A DNA stretch of 54,350 nt, from the NCBI GenBank assembly GCA_028284775.1, contig JANQRB010000058.1, positions 1 through 54,350 of the forward strand. Direction: 5' to 3'. A program made the position numbers and the translations under genes. The stretch is from Candidatus Kapaibacterium sp. (lineage in GTDB: Bacteria; Bacteroidota; Ignavibacteria; Kapaibacteriales; UBA7675). The notes beneath the pieces were generated by a model that saw only the letters and a list, made by a program, of their open reading frames with translations, searched no databases and was not told the origin of the DNA. Below, piece after piece: positions 1-8,215 of the stretch; position 1 is the first letter of the stretch; every line of letters begins with the position of its first letter.

Positions 1-2
1 TC

Positions 3-968
3 AACGAAGTGGGTCGTATCAATCCCAACATTCGCTCGATCATCGCCTTCAATACCGACTCACGCGTCATTCCGACCGTGCGCTCCAACGGCATTCTGAT
101 GGCGCAGATCACACCCACCGGCGGCCTGATTCCGGGCAGTTCCAGCATCGTACAGTTCGATGCCTGGAACTGGCAGGATGCCAGCTACCAGTCCGATGAC
201 GGCGTGCATTTGAACTGGCCGAACATGGGTATCAGCACGAGTGATGAAGAGGAGAGCGAAAAACAGGAGAAGCGTCGCAAGCGCAGCCTGGCCGAATTGC
301 GCAGCTTTTTTGACGACGCAAAGGCGTATGCGGCAACCGCGGCTTCGACACCACGCAATCTGAAGCTGGAAGCGATGCGCGGCCTCTTCGACGGCAGTAA
401 GAAACTGTTTATCCGCAGCAATGAAGCGCGTGGCATCATCGCGGCGCTTAACTTCGCGTTGGAATATGGTATTACGCCCGTACTGGTCGGCGCCGCCGAT
501 GCCTGGATGTTGACCGACATGTTAAAGGCAAACAATGTAGCCGTGATTCTGGCGCGTACGCACCGTCTGCCGCGTCGCCGGCACGAAGACATCGATCAGC
601 CGTTCAAAACGCCGGCTTTGTTGCGCGATGCCGGCCTGCGTTTCTGTTTAGCCGGCAACGGTAACTGGGATCAGCGCAACCTGCCTTTTCTGGCAGGTAC
701 AGCCGCAGCCTACGGTCTGAGCAAAGAAGAAGCGCTGAAGGCCATCAGTCTGAGCACAGCCGAAATTCTTGGTATCGCCGACCGTACCGGCTCCTTAACG
801 GTGGGTAAAGACGCCACGCTGCTGGTCGTTGACGGCGACCTGCTGGATATGCGCAGCAGCCGCGTCGAACAGGCTTTCATCCAGGGACGGGAAGTCGATC
901 TGGATAATAAACAGAAGATGCTCTATCGCAAGTTTATGCAGAAGTATGGTTTGAAACCGACGGAGTGA
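3..968 (+). CDS. Amidohydrolase, imidazolonepropionase-like, 3' part
   Basis: This is the C-terminal part (about 320 residues) of an amidohydrolase-superfamily protein. The reading frame is open to the left edge, so the start lies outside the window; the internal GTG at 9 is not a credible start. Features typical of the family are a GGLIPGSSS segment, a TIM-barrel middle part, and a closing composite beta-sandwich with TAEILGIADRTGSLTVGKDA and LLVVDGD. The canonical metal ligands of the C-terminal half are not seen: where family members usually carry a metal-binding Asp there is CLAGNGN. Paired amidohydrolases of this type, in which one member lacks ligands, occur in Bacteroidota (from memory), so this copy may be a non-catalytic partner. 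It could act on a cyclic amide or peptide; the substrate is unknown. It converges on the DUF4249 gene, 14 bases away. Confidence 0.85.
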   Translation, partial: NEVGRINPNIRSIIAFNTDSRVIPTVRSNGILMAQITPTGGLIPGSSSIVQFDAWNWQDASYQSDDGVHLNWPNMGISTSDEEESEKQEKRRKRSLAELRSFFDDAKAYAATAASTPRNLKLEAMRGLFDGSKKLFIRSNEARGIIAALNFALEYGITPVLVGAADAWMLTDMLKANNVAVILARTHRLPRRRHEDIDQPFKTPALLRDAGLRFCLAGNGNWDQRNLPFLAGTAAAYGLSKEEALKAISLSTAEILGIADRTGSLTVGKDATLLVVDGDLLDMRSSRVEQAFIQGREVDLDNKQKMLYRKFMQKYGLKPTE

Positions 969-982
969 GGGCCGTCCCAGGC

Positions 983-1873
983 TCATCTCTGATTCTTGAT
1001 CATGAACACTTCGGATTCGACCAGTGAGGCGGAGCCGAAGACCCCGGTGCCGTCGCCCTCGATGTTGCTGAGCAGAAAATTGTACTCCGGGCTGCTGCCG
1101 CGGTGCGTCAGTCGGAACCAGTCGAACATGTTGTCTTCGGGCGCATAGATCGTGACGGTGTGCCGCCCGAACCACTTAAACGCAAACCAGACGACCGGTG
1201 AGGAATTTGTCGTCGCGAAGCCCCAGCGGGTGATTTCATCGAAACGCGGAGCGTCTTCTTCCCAGAAACGATAAATCCGGCGGTTTAACTCATCGGTAGC
1301 GGGGTCGAGATAGCGGCCGTACTCCAGCGTGTCGTTGCAGCGCACCGCAATCAGATAAGCGGGAACCGTCTCTTCCGCCGTCCACTTGATGTCCAGCGAA
1401 TCGGGCGAATCCAGATTGATCGTGTCCAATGGATATTGTAACACTTCACGCGGCGCGGTGCGCCACTCGATTCGGTTGGGTGTAGTCGTGCGGCCGTTCA
1501 TGACGCTGCCGTCCGGGAAACGGATTTCAAGCCGATATTCCGTTTGCGGTTTAACGAGATAGCTGTCGTCGGGATAATAATAATCGCCGACGTTGTCATC
1601 GTCATTACGGTATTCGAGGCGCAGCGGTGTCGCGCCTTCAAAAATCGTCACATCGGCATCGCGGACAATCGAATTGCTATATCGAAACGTGTCCAGCACC
1701 GGCTGGCTGACCATAACTTTCAGGCCTTCGATGGGACGGTCGACATAGATAAATGACTCCGTGACATAGAGCGGCACATAGTTATCTTCCGGAATGGGAT
1801 CTTCACAGGCACTGAGAACTACCAGCAAGCATCCTGCCAAGGCCATCAATTGTAAACGCCCTGTTCCCTTCAT
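983..1873 (-). CDS. DUF4249 family lipoprotein
   Basis: This 296-residue predicted outer-membrane-associated lipoprotein matches the DUF4249 family by pattern. It opens MKGTGRLQLMALAGCLLVV followed by a lipobox LSAC, then acidic residues (EDPIPEDNY), and has an all-beta body with alternating D/E-rich strands (ADVTIFEG, TEYRLEIRFPDGSVMNG). The start chosen is ATG at 1873, because an AGAGAGG ribosome site lies a few bases upstream and the signal peptide then begins correctly; a longer form starting at 1912 would bury it. It lies 54 bases downstream of the TonB receptor gene on the same strand, and receptor plus DUF4249 is a recurrent two-gene unit in Bacteroidota. By analogy with SusD-type partners it may cap the receptor. 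The ligand is unknown. Confidence 0.85.
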   Translation of the reverse strand: MKGTGRLQLMALAGCLLVVLSACEDPIPEDNYVPLYVTESFIYVDRPIEGLKVMVSQPVLDTFRYSNSIVRDADVTIFEGATPLRLEYRNDDDNVGDYYYPDDSYLVKPQTEYRLEIRFPDGSVMNGRTTTPNRIEWRTAPREVLQYPLDTINLDSPDSLDIKWTAEETVPAYLIAVRCNDTLEYGRYLDPATDELNRRIYRFWEEDAPRFDEITRWGFATTNSSPVVWFAFKWFGRHTVTIYAPEDNMFDWFRLTHRGSSPEYNFLLSNIEGDGTGVFGSASLVESEVFMIKNQR

Positions 1874-1926
1874 TGGAACTACCTCTCTACTAAAGATTGA
1901 TTTCCAGTGCATGAGCTTTTCGATGT

Positions 1927-4245
1927 TTAAAATTTAACTTCCAAAGCAATTGTCGGTAATATCGGCAACAGACGTACATCCGTGACTTCCGTCGGCTCTT
2001 CGGTTGTATCGTAGAAACGGAACCAGATGTCGCGCCGGGAATAGACATTGAAAATGTCAATCAGCAGTCGCGCCGGCAGGTCGAACAATGTTGTTTTATA
2101 GTTGACATTCAAATTCAACTGATGCGAATTCGGCAGGCGCAGGCTATATCGTTCGGCGGGAATCGTGAGTGAGGTCCCCTCGTTCTCGCCACGGAATAAA
2201 CTCTGGAACTGCGAGGTAGCCGGTGTATAGGACTGTCCCGACTGATAGACAAACGAAGCGCCGATATCCCAATGTTCGTTCAGCTCGTAGTTCAATACCA
2301 GCTTTGCATCGTGCCGCCGGTCGTACTTGGGCCGAAAGGGCCGCCCCTGATTCACGCTGTCGAAGCGCGCTTCGATCCAGCCGACGGCATAGCCGACCCA
2401 GCCCGTTAAACGCCCCGCTTGTTTTTGCAGAAAGACTTCGGCGCCATAAGACTCGCCGTTGCCGACATAAAACACATCTTCGGTCGTTTCGGCATCCAGC
2501 ACGAACCTGTTCAACTCGCTGATGTTATCCAGTGTTTTGTAGTAGACATCAAAGTTAAGCTCGTAATTTTTGGCCGGCTTGGTTTCGAGGCTGAGCACAT
2601 AATGCAGTGAGCGGCTTGGCGGCACCGTCGAGTCCGTCGGCAGCCAGGTATCGAAGAAAGTAAAGTCCGGGTTGGAGGCCAGACGAAGGTGCTGATGAAA
2701 CATACCCCATGCCGCTTTGATTGCCAGGTTTTCCTGCCATTGATAGCGCATGGCGACGCGCGGGTCCGCCATCAGCTCATCCCCGAGCGTAATGTAGCTC
2801 ATTCGCAGGCCGGTTTGCGCCGAGAGCAAATCCGTTATCTGGTAATTGGATTGGCCGTACACGGCATAAGTCCAGTCGCGTATGCGCAGATTGGTACTGC
2901 CTGTTTCGGTTTCGCCTTCTTCCACCGTCGTCCGGTCGCCGCGAAAGTTCTGGAAGTAGCCAAAAGATAATCTTGAAGCTTCGAAGCCGCCTTTGATTGT
3001 TAGCGCGTCAGTCGTAAACCACTCGAAATTACCTTTCAGCGAATAGTCATCAATCGTGTTACGCACCTCGAACTCAAAACCGGAGTTATTGCCGTTGAAT
3101 CCGTTGGTGTATCTGCTGGCTGTCAGGTTCAGCGTTGTGAAAAAATTGTCACCATACAGTCTGGTCCAACGCAGCGAACCGGTCTTGTTGGAAATGCCAA
3201 TATTAAAATCGATGCCGGCGCCGTTTAACTCCAGGTCGTCTTCGCTCATAAAGCCGCTGGCGAAGATCCGGTCATCCTGCGACAAGGATTGCGAAACTTT
3301 TAGGTTGACATCATAGAAACGAAAATCCGGCAGGGGTTCTTCGGGATCTTCGGGTATCAGACCGACGATCAGATCGAGATAGGTGCGCCGTCCCCCCAGA
3401 AACCACGAGCCATTGCCGATCGGCCCCTCCATCGACAGCCGCGAGGAAACGATACCGAGCGATCCGAGGCCCTCGAACTCACTACGGTTGCCGTCTTTTT
3501 GCGTCAGATCGAGAACGGCCGAGAGACGTCCGCCGTATTCAGCCGGAAAGCCGCCTTTGATCAGCTCTACATCTTTGATGGCATCGGGATTGAAGGTTGA
3601 AAAGAAGCCGAAGAGGTGCGATGGATTGTATACCGTGGTGCCATCCAGCAGCACCAGGTTCTGGTCGGGCGAGCCGCCGCGAACATACAATCCGCTTGAC
3701 AATTGCGACGAGGTCAATATGCCCGGCAGATACTGCAGGGAACGAAATACATCAGCCTCGCCGCCAACCCGCAATTGTTTAAGCTGCTCGACCGGTATAT
3801 TGACTTTCGAGATCGTGATCTGACGTTTTTCCACTTCGCGTTCCGCAACGACATCCACCCCCTCGGTTTCCACGGCGGTCTGCGTTAACTCCAGACGCAG
3901 CGATCGTGATTCACCGGCTGCCAAGGTGATGCTTATCTCTTTGGTCTTATAGCCAAGGAAGGTGATTACGAGGGTATAGGTCCCCGGCGGAATGCCGGTG
4001 ATGGTGAAAAAGCCGGCCTTATTAGTGAAGGCGCCGAGCTTGCTGCCTTTCAGATAGACCGTCGCCGAAATGAGCGTTTCTCTCGACAGACTATCGACGA
4101 CGTAACCATTGAGTGTTGCCGATTCATCCTGCGGCAGCGCCGCCGGAGCAGATGGTGTCGCGGCCGGCAAGAGTGCGGCGTTGAGAACGACAGGCAACAA
4201 CAGCATACAACAGAGAATACCGATACGAATGAGTCTACATTTCAT
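1927..4245 (-). CDS. TonB-dependent receptor with carboxypeptidase-regulatory N-terminal domain
   Basis: This 772-residue outer-membrane receptor has a signal peptide (MKCRLIRIGILCCMLLLP). A CarboxypepD_reg-like beta-sandwich follows (LNGYVVDSLSRETLISATVY to SLRLELTQT), then a plug domain with the characteristic LYVRGGSPDQNLVLLDG segment and GGFPAEYGGRLSAVLDL. The rest is a long barrel of aromatic-bounded strands ending in ...IALEVKF, a typical terminal-phenylalanine insertion signal. The start was placed at ATG 4245 because the signal peptide begins there; the upstream GTG at 4299 only adds a hydrophilic leader. The gene precedes the DUF4249 lipoprotein gene, so the two probably form an uptake pair driven by TonB-ExbBD. 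No Fur box or ECF sigma/anti-sigma pair is adjacent, and the imported substrate cannot be read from sequence. Confidence 0.93.
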   Translation of the reverse strand: MKCRLIRIGILCCMLLLPVVLNAALLPAATPSAPAALPQDESATLNGYVVDSLSRETLISATVYLKGSKLGAFTNKAGFFTITGIPPGTYTLVITFLGYKTKEISITLAAGESRSLRLELTQTAVETEGVDVVAEREVEKRQITISKVNIPVEQLKQLRVGGEADVFRSLQYLPGILTSSQLSSGLYVRGGSPDQNLVLLDGTTVYNPSHLFGFFSTFNPDAIKDVELIKGGFPAEYGGRLSAVLDLTQKDGNRSEFEGLGSLGIVSSRLSMEGPIGNGSWFLGGRRTYLDLIVGLIPEDPEEPLPDFRFYDVNLKVSQSLSQDDRIFASGFMSEDDLELNGAGIDFNIGISNKTGSLRWTRLYGDNFFTTLNLTASRYTNGFNGNNSGFEFEVRNTIDDYSLKGNFEWFTTDALTIKGGFEASRLSFGYFQNFRGDRTTVEEGETETGSTNLRIRDWTYAVYGQSNYQITDLLSAQTGLRMSYITLGDELMADPRVAMRYQWQENLAIKAAWGMFHQHLRLASNPDFTFFDTWLPTDSTVPPSRSLHYVLSLETKPAKNYELNFDVYYKTLDNISELNRFVLDAETTEDVFYVGNGESYGAEVFLQKQAGRLTGWVGYAVGWIEARFDSVNQGRPFRPKYDRRHDAKLVLNYELNEHWDIGASFVYQSGQSYTPATSQFQSLFRGENEGTSLTIPAERYSLRLPNSHQLNLNVNYKTTLFDLPARLLIDIFNVYSRRDIWFRFYDTTEEPTEVTDVRLLPILPTIALEVKF

Positions 4246-4558
4246 CACTGTACTTGCCAATATTGGAACCGTATGATCTGACCTGGTTTTGCTGTTCACG
4301 ATGTCGGCGGCGCGGCTTGCGCAATGAAAGGCCGCAAACGAATGCTCATCATGAATGTTACGTCAAAATTCTTCGCGTAGACGGCTTGCCGACGCTAATG
4401 TTGCCGCGACCGGATGACCTGCCACGGGAGCACTAGGCGGGCGCCTGTTTCGCTGCGCGTACACGTCCCGCCCCGGTGGATTGTTACGGCAAACTGCCGT
4501 CCCCTGGCTTGGCCGGCACCAATTCTCGTCAAAGAAGTAAGGGCCGGGAGTTCCTCCC

Positions 4559-6157
4559 TCAATCTTCCTGACTGCCGCGCCGCAGCCGTGCGATAAAAAA
4601 ACCATCGCTGCCATAGTTCTCCGGACTCAGTGTGATCCAGCCGACATCCTCCGCTAACTCGTCGATGACGATATCCGCCCTGGCGAGGGCGGGCGCCAGC
4701 GGATCGGCCTGAAACGAGTCGTTTCCCGCCAGAAAGCGTTGCAGCAGCATCTCATTCTCCTGCGGCATGAGCGAGCAGGTGGCGTACAGCAGCAGGCCGC
4801 CCGGCTTTACGCATTGCGCATATGCCTGCAGTAACGTGAGCTGGCGGTCGGCCAGTTTGCGCAGCAGGGCCGGCTGCAAACGCCATTTCGTCATAGGCGA
4901 ACGACGTGCCGTGCCCATCCCGGAACAGGGCGCATCGACGAGAACGGCATCACAGGCCTCACGCCATGGCAGCAGAGACTGCGGCAGCTTCGCTGAAACG
5001 CCACCGCGGCTATCCAGCAGGACCGTCCGGATGGAACGGATTCCGGCACGCTGCGCGCGGCGCGGAATTTCTCGGAGGCGCCTGTATTCCACATCACATG
5101 CAATGATCTCGCCGGCGTCCTTCTGCAGATCGGCAATGTGCAGCGCCTTGCCGCCCGCACCGGCGCAGGCGTCGAGAATCCGCCACTGCGGGGCGGGATT
5201 CATGGCAAAAGCCACCAACTGACTTGCTTCGTCCTGCACTTCCACCACGCCCTCGCGCATAAGCGGCGAAGAGGCGAGGTTCACACGCCGGCCAAGGGTC
5301 AGCGCTGCCGGCGACAGGCGGCCCTGCGTCGCCGCAATGCCATTGTGCTGCAGGGCCCGCGCCACTTCATCACGGCTGGTTTGCCTCGTGTTGACACGCA
5401 GCACCAAGGGCGCAGCGGCAAGCAAGGCCTGCGCACGCATACAGGCCGCCCGCAGCGATGTCATATCTGCCGAAGCTTCGGGAAGCCGGTCTTTGGTCTC
5501 GTCGGCCGCTTCCGCTGAGGCGCGGCTATGAGTGGGAGACATAAAGTCGCACCAGGTTGCAAGTGTCCAGGACTGAATGCAAAATCGGGTGGCAAGTAGT
5601 TTGAGGTTTTCGGCTGAGGCGGAAGGACGACGCAAAATCTCCTCGGCCTCCGCATCCAGCGTCTGCCAGCGATCGATACAATCTTCGGCCCAGCGACGAC
5701 TTTCTTCGTCATTCCAGTCAAGGCGCTCGGCAAGCGCCGCGCAGACCAGACTTTCGACCTCCAACCTATCGGCCGCGCGTGTTACGCGTTGCAACTCCTC
5801 GTCGGCCGCGAACACGGAAGCCCGGTTTCCCAGCAGGCACATTGAGGCAACAAGCATCAGGTTTTCCGCTGTAGGCTCTTTGTGGCGGTCTCTAGCGCGC
5901 CGGCGCCCGGCTTGTTTGGCCTCCGCCGGCGGCTGAGCCCTTGCTTCCCGTCCGGATGACGCAAGGCCGCAGTGGGCGGCCAGACTATAAGCGCGCAGGG
6001 AGGCAAACACCAGTGCCGAGATGAAACGCCGTTCGCGGGCGCCAAGATACTTCCGCTGGCGACAATATTCGGATACGAGATTATCGGCCGGCCGTGACGA
6101 TTGTCGAATAATATGGATGAGTTGGGCCGCGTGACCCAAAAGCGAGGATAACTTCAT
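4559..6157 (-). CDS. RsmB/NOP2-type rRNA (cytosine-C5) methyltransferase
   Basis: This 532-residue protein resembles RsmB, which methylates a cytosine of 16S rRNA using S-adenosylmethionine. An N-terminal NusB-like helical domain comes first. The Rossmann methyltransferase domain includes VQDEASQLVAFAMNP, the SAM motif LDACAGAGGKALHIADL, and VLVDAPCSGMGTARRSP and LLLYATCSLMPQENE. The two catalytic cysteines, in PCSG (about residue 411) and ATCS (about 461), are both present. It is longer than typical RsmB because of an Arg/Ala-rich insertion near residues 68-96. The start at ATG 6157 is four bases after the stop of the reductase gene, so the two are probably co-transcribed; a TTG at 6175 would overlap. 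It is called RsmB-like, not rsmB, because related YebU/RsmF-type enzymes share these motifs. Confidence 0.9.
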   Translation of the reverse strand: MKLSSLLGHAAQLIHIIRQSSRPADNLVSEYCRQRKYLGARERRFISALVFASLRAYSLAAHCGLASSGREARAQPPAEAKQAGRRRARDRHKEPTAENLMLVASMCLLGNRASVFAADEELQRVTRAADRLEVESLVCAALAERLDWNDEESRRWAEDCIDRWQTLDAEAEEILRRPSASAENLKLLATRFCIQSWTLATWCDFMSPTHSRASAEAADETKDRLPEASADMTSLRAACMRAQALLAAAPLVLRVNTRQTSRDEVARALQHNGIAATQGRLSPAALTLGRRVNLASSPLMREGVVEVQDEASQLVAFAMNPAPQWRILDACAGAGGKALHIADLQKDAGEIIACDVEYRRLREIPRRAQRAGIRSIRTVLLDSRGGVSAKLPQSLLPWREACDAVLVDAPCSGMGTARRSPMTKWRLQPALLRKLADRQLTLLQAYAQCVKPGGLLLYATCSLMPQENEMLLQRFLAGNDSFQADPLAPALARADIVIDELAEDVGWITLSPENYGSDGFFIARLRRGSQED

Positions 6158-6161
6158 ACGC

Positions 6162-7160
6162 TTAGAATGTGACAACCAGCTTGCCGAATTGACTGTTGTG
6201 CTTCAGCACTTCATAGGCATCGAGCACTTCCGCAAAGGGGCGCACAGAATCGATCACAGGTACAATCTTGTGCGCATTTACCAGGTGCAGCATCGCGGCA
6301 AAATCCCGATCGCTGCCCATGGTGCTGCCCTGCAGCCGCAGCTGATTCCAGAATATCCGGTGTGTATCCAGCCAGCTCGGGCGTCCCAGCGTAGAGCCGA
6401 AGAACACCAGACTGCCGCCCGGCTTCAACAGACGCAGCAGCGTGTTAATCTGATCACCGCCTGCGCTGTCTACAATCAGATCGAAGCCGCCGGCAGCTTT
6501 CAATTGCTCCGCCCAGTCCTGCTCGTGATAGTTAACTCCGCCAGCGGCCCCCATTGCGCGGGCGCGTTCGATCTTCCAGTTCGTGCCCGAGCTTACCCAG
6601 ACGGCAGCGCCGAGCGCCGCCGCAAACTGGAATGCCATCTGGGCGACGCCGCCGCCGATGCCCGTTACCAGAACACGCTGCCCTTGCGCCGCCTGTCCTT
6701 GTGTTTTGACGGCCCGATAGGCCGTCAGGCCCGCCAGTGGCAGGGCCGCCGCTTCGGTATCGCTTAAGTGTGCCGGCGCCGGGTGAATACGATCCCCATC
6801 AACCGCGAGGAATTCGGCGAGTGTTCCCGGCTGCTGCATTCCCAGAATCGTGTAGTGTTGGGACTGAACGCGTTCATCGTCACCCCAGCCGTGACTGGGA
6901 TTGACAATGACCCTGCTGCCTTCCGACAGTTCCGGCGCCATCCCGGCGGCGGCGGTATGGATGATGCCGCAGCCGTCGGAGCCTTGAATCGTATCATAGC
7001 GGATGCCTGCATACTGGCCGATACTGATGTAGTAGTCGCGCCGATTCAGGGCCGCACCGCGCATGGCGAGCAAAACCTGTCCCGGGCCGGGTACCGGCGT
7101 CGCCAGCTCTTCGAGTGCCAGACGCCGGTCGACATCGTCCTTCAGTACGAGAGCTTTCAT
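6162..7160 (-). CDS. Zinc-independent medium-chain dehydrogenase/quinone oxidoreductase family
   Basis: This 332-residue soluble NAD(P)-linked reductase belongs to the medium-chain dehydrogenase/reductase superfamily. It has a GroES-like N-terminal domain (PVPGPGQVLLAMRGAALNRR, then QGSDGCGII). The nucleotide-binding Rossmann fold has VLVTGIGGGVAQMAFQFAA, with later GFDLIVDSAGGDQINTLLRL and KPGGSLVFFGST. The Cys cluster of zinc-containing alcohol dehydrogenases is absent, which favours the quinone-oxidoreductase or enoyl-reductase branch. The ATG at 7160 gives the full GroES strand. It is the first gene of a minus-strand pair with the rRNA methyltransferase and is divergent from the SprA-related gene. 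The substrate is not predictable. Confidence 0.88.
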   Translation of the reverse strand: MKALVLKDDVDRRLALEELATPVPGPGQVLLAMRGAALNRRDYYISIGQYAGIRYDTIQGSDGCGIIHTAAAGMAPELSEGSRVIVNPSHGWGDDERVQSQHYTILGMQQPGTLAEFLAVDGDRIHPAPAHLSDTEAAALPLAGLTAYRAVKTQGQAAQGQRVLVTGIGGGVAQMAFQFAAALGAAVWVSSGTNWKIERARAMGAAGGVNYHEQDWAEQLKAAGGFDLIVDSAGGDQINTLLRLLKPGGSLVFFGSTLGRPSWLDTHRIFWNQLRLQGSTMGSDRDFAAMLHLVNAHKIVPVIDSVRPFAEVLDAYEVLKHNSQFGKLVVTF

Positions 7161-7300
7161 GCCAAATATCGTCTTGTGAGTAGCTCGGATTTCCGAAGCG
7201 GATTACAAACGCCACACTCAACGTAGGGCCTGCATTTTTATTTGTGCTCCAAAGAGTAATTTTGTATGTTTTCCGGCTATTTTACGCCAAGGATTGTCCT

Positions 7301-8125
7301 ATGCTCATTGTTCCGATAACCTCTTCTGCACGTCTGCCGCGCTTCCTGGAAAAGGAAACGCCTACTGCGGCAATCGAGGCCGAACAAAATTCGGACAGGA
7401 GCGGCGAGGAGCGGGACAGTGTAGAGCTTAGTGACGCCTCGCGTTTCCGCGCGGCTGATGCTTTCGCGCCCGACGCCACGCGAACAGCGCCAGACCAAAG
7501 GGATGATAGACCGGAAGGTGAATCTGAAGGCTCGCGCTTAGACGCCGAAGATGAAAACGACAACCAGGCTTCGCCGGCCAATCCTCAGGGGCTCAGCGAA
7601 GAGCAGCTCCAACAGGTTGAAGAATTGAAGCGCACTGACCGCGAGGTGCGCGCGCATGAAGCGGCGCATCAGGCCGCCGCCGGCTCGCTGGCACGGGGGA
7701 AATCCTTCAGCTATCAAACCGGCCCTGACGGTCGTCGCTATGCTGTCGGCGGTGAAGTGCGGATCGATGTTTCGCCGGTAGCTAACGATCCCGAAGCCAC
7801 AATTCAGAAAATGCAGCGCGTTCGACGGGCAGCGCTGGCGCCGGCCGAACCTTCGAGTCAGGATCGTGCGGTCGCGGCGCAGGCCAGCAGGACCGAAGCA
7901 CAGGCTCGCAGCGAGTTGACACAGATACGACTTGAAGAAACACGGGCGGAAAGTGCCGAAGCATCTGGTGAGTCGGATGTGAGCCGGAGGGATTCCGGCT
8001 CAACACCGCGCAGTAGCGCCGAACGCCCGGATCCATTCGTCATCGATCAGCAAAGCGCGATCAGACGCTTCACCGACACCTTTTCCTTCCAGACGCAGGG
8101 CGTCTCGCTCAATGCCCTCGCATGA
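7301..8125 (+). CDS. SprA-related / CJM1_0395-type putative metalloprotease
   Basis: This 274-residue protein has the signature of the SprA-related family (often annotated putative metalloprotease CJM1_0395): LKRTDREVRAHEAAHQAAAG, then FSYQTGPDGRRYAVGGEV and DVSPVANDPEATIQKMQRVR. The HEAAH sequence resembles an HExxH zinc site. The first 100 residues are an acidic, disordered, Glu/Asp/Ser-rich stretch, and the tail is Arg/Glu/Ala-rich, so the conserved core is small. No signal peptide is visible. The start at ATG 7301 is preceded by CCAAGGA with good spacing; the more upstream start at 7244 would add an unrelated leader. Peptidase activity is a family guess and has not been demonstrated from this sequence. 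It converges with the TPR kinase gene. Confidence 0.8.
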   Translation: MLIVPITSSARLPRFLEKETPTAAIEAEQNSDRSGEERDSVELSDASRFRAADAFAPDATRTAPDQRDDRPEGESEGSRLDAEDENDNQASPANPQGLSEEQLQQVEELKRTDREVRAHEAAHQAAAGSLARGKSFSYQTGPDGRRYAVGGEVRIDVSPVANDPEATIQKMQRVRRAALAPAEPSSQDRAVAAQASRTEAQARSELTQIRLEETRAESAEASGESDVSRRDSGSTPRSSAERPDPFVIDQQSAIRRFTDTFSFQTQGVSLNALA

Positions 8126-8215
8126 CCTGGCGAGAATCAACGATACACAAAAGCAGTCGTGAAGAACCGGCAAGCCGGGAAAGGTTCCGACCCAAATTGC
8201 AATTGTTGGGAGTCA

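Noticed and set aside
7257..7264. TAATTTTG, matching the Bacteroidota -7 promoter consensus TAnnTTTG before the SprA-related gene
   Set aside because: The upstream TTTG lies only 12 bases away instead of about 20, and such short matches are frequent in AT-rich DNA.
8170..8210. Small hairpins (CCGGC/GCCGG and CCCAA/TTGGG) between convergent genes
   Set aside because: Stems of only five bases without a T-run; not convincing as terminators.
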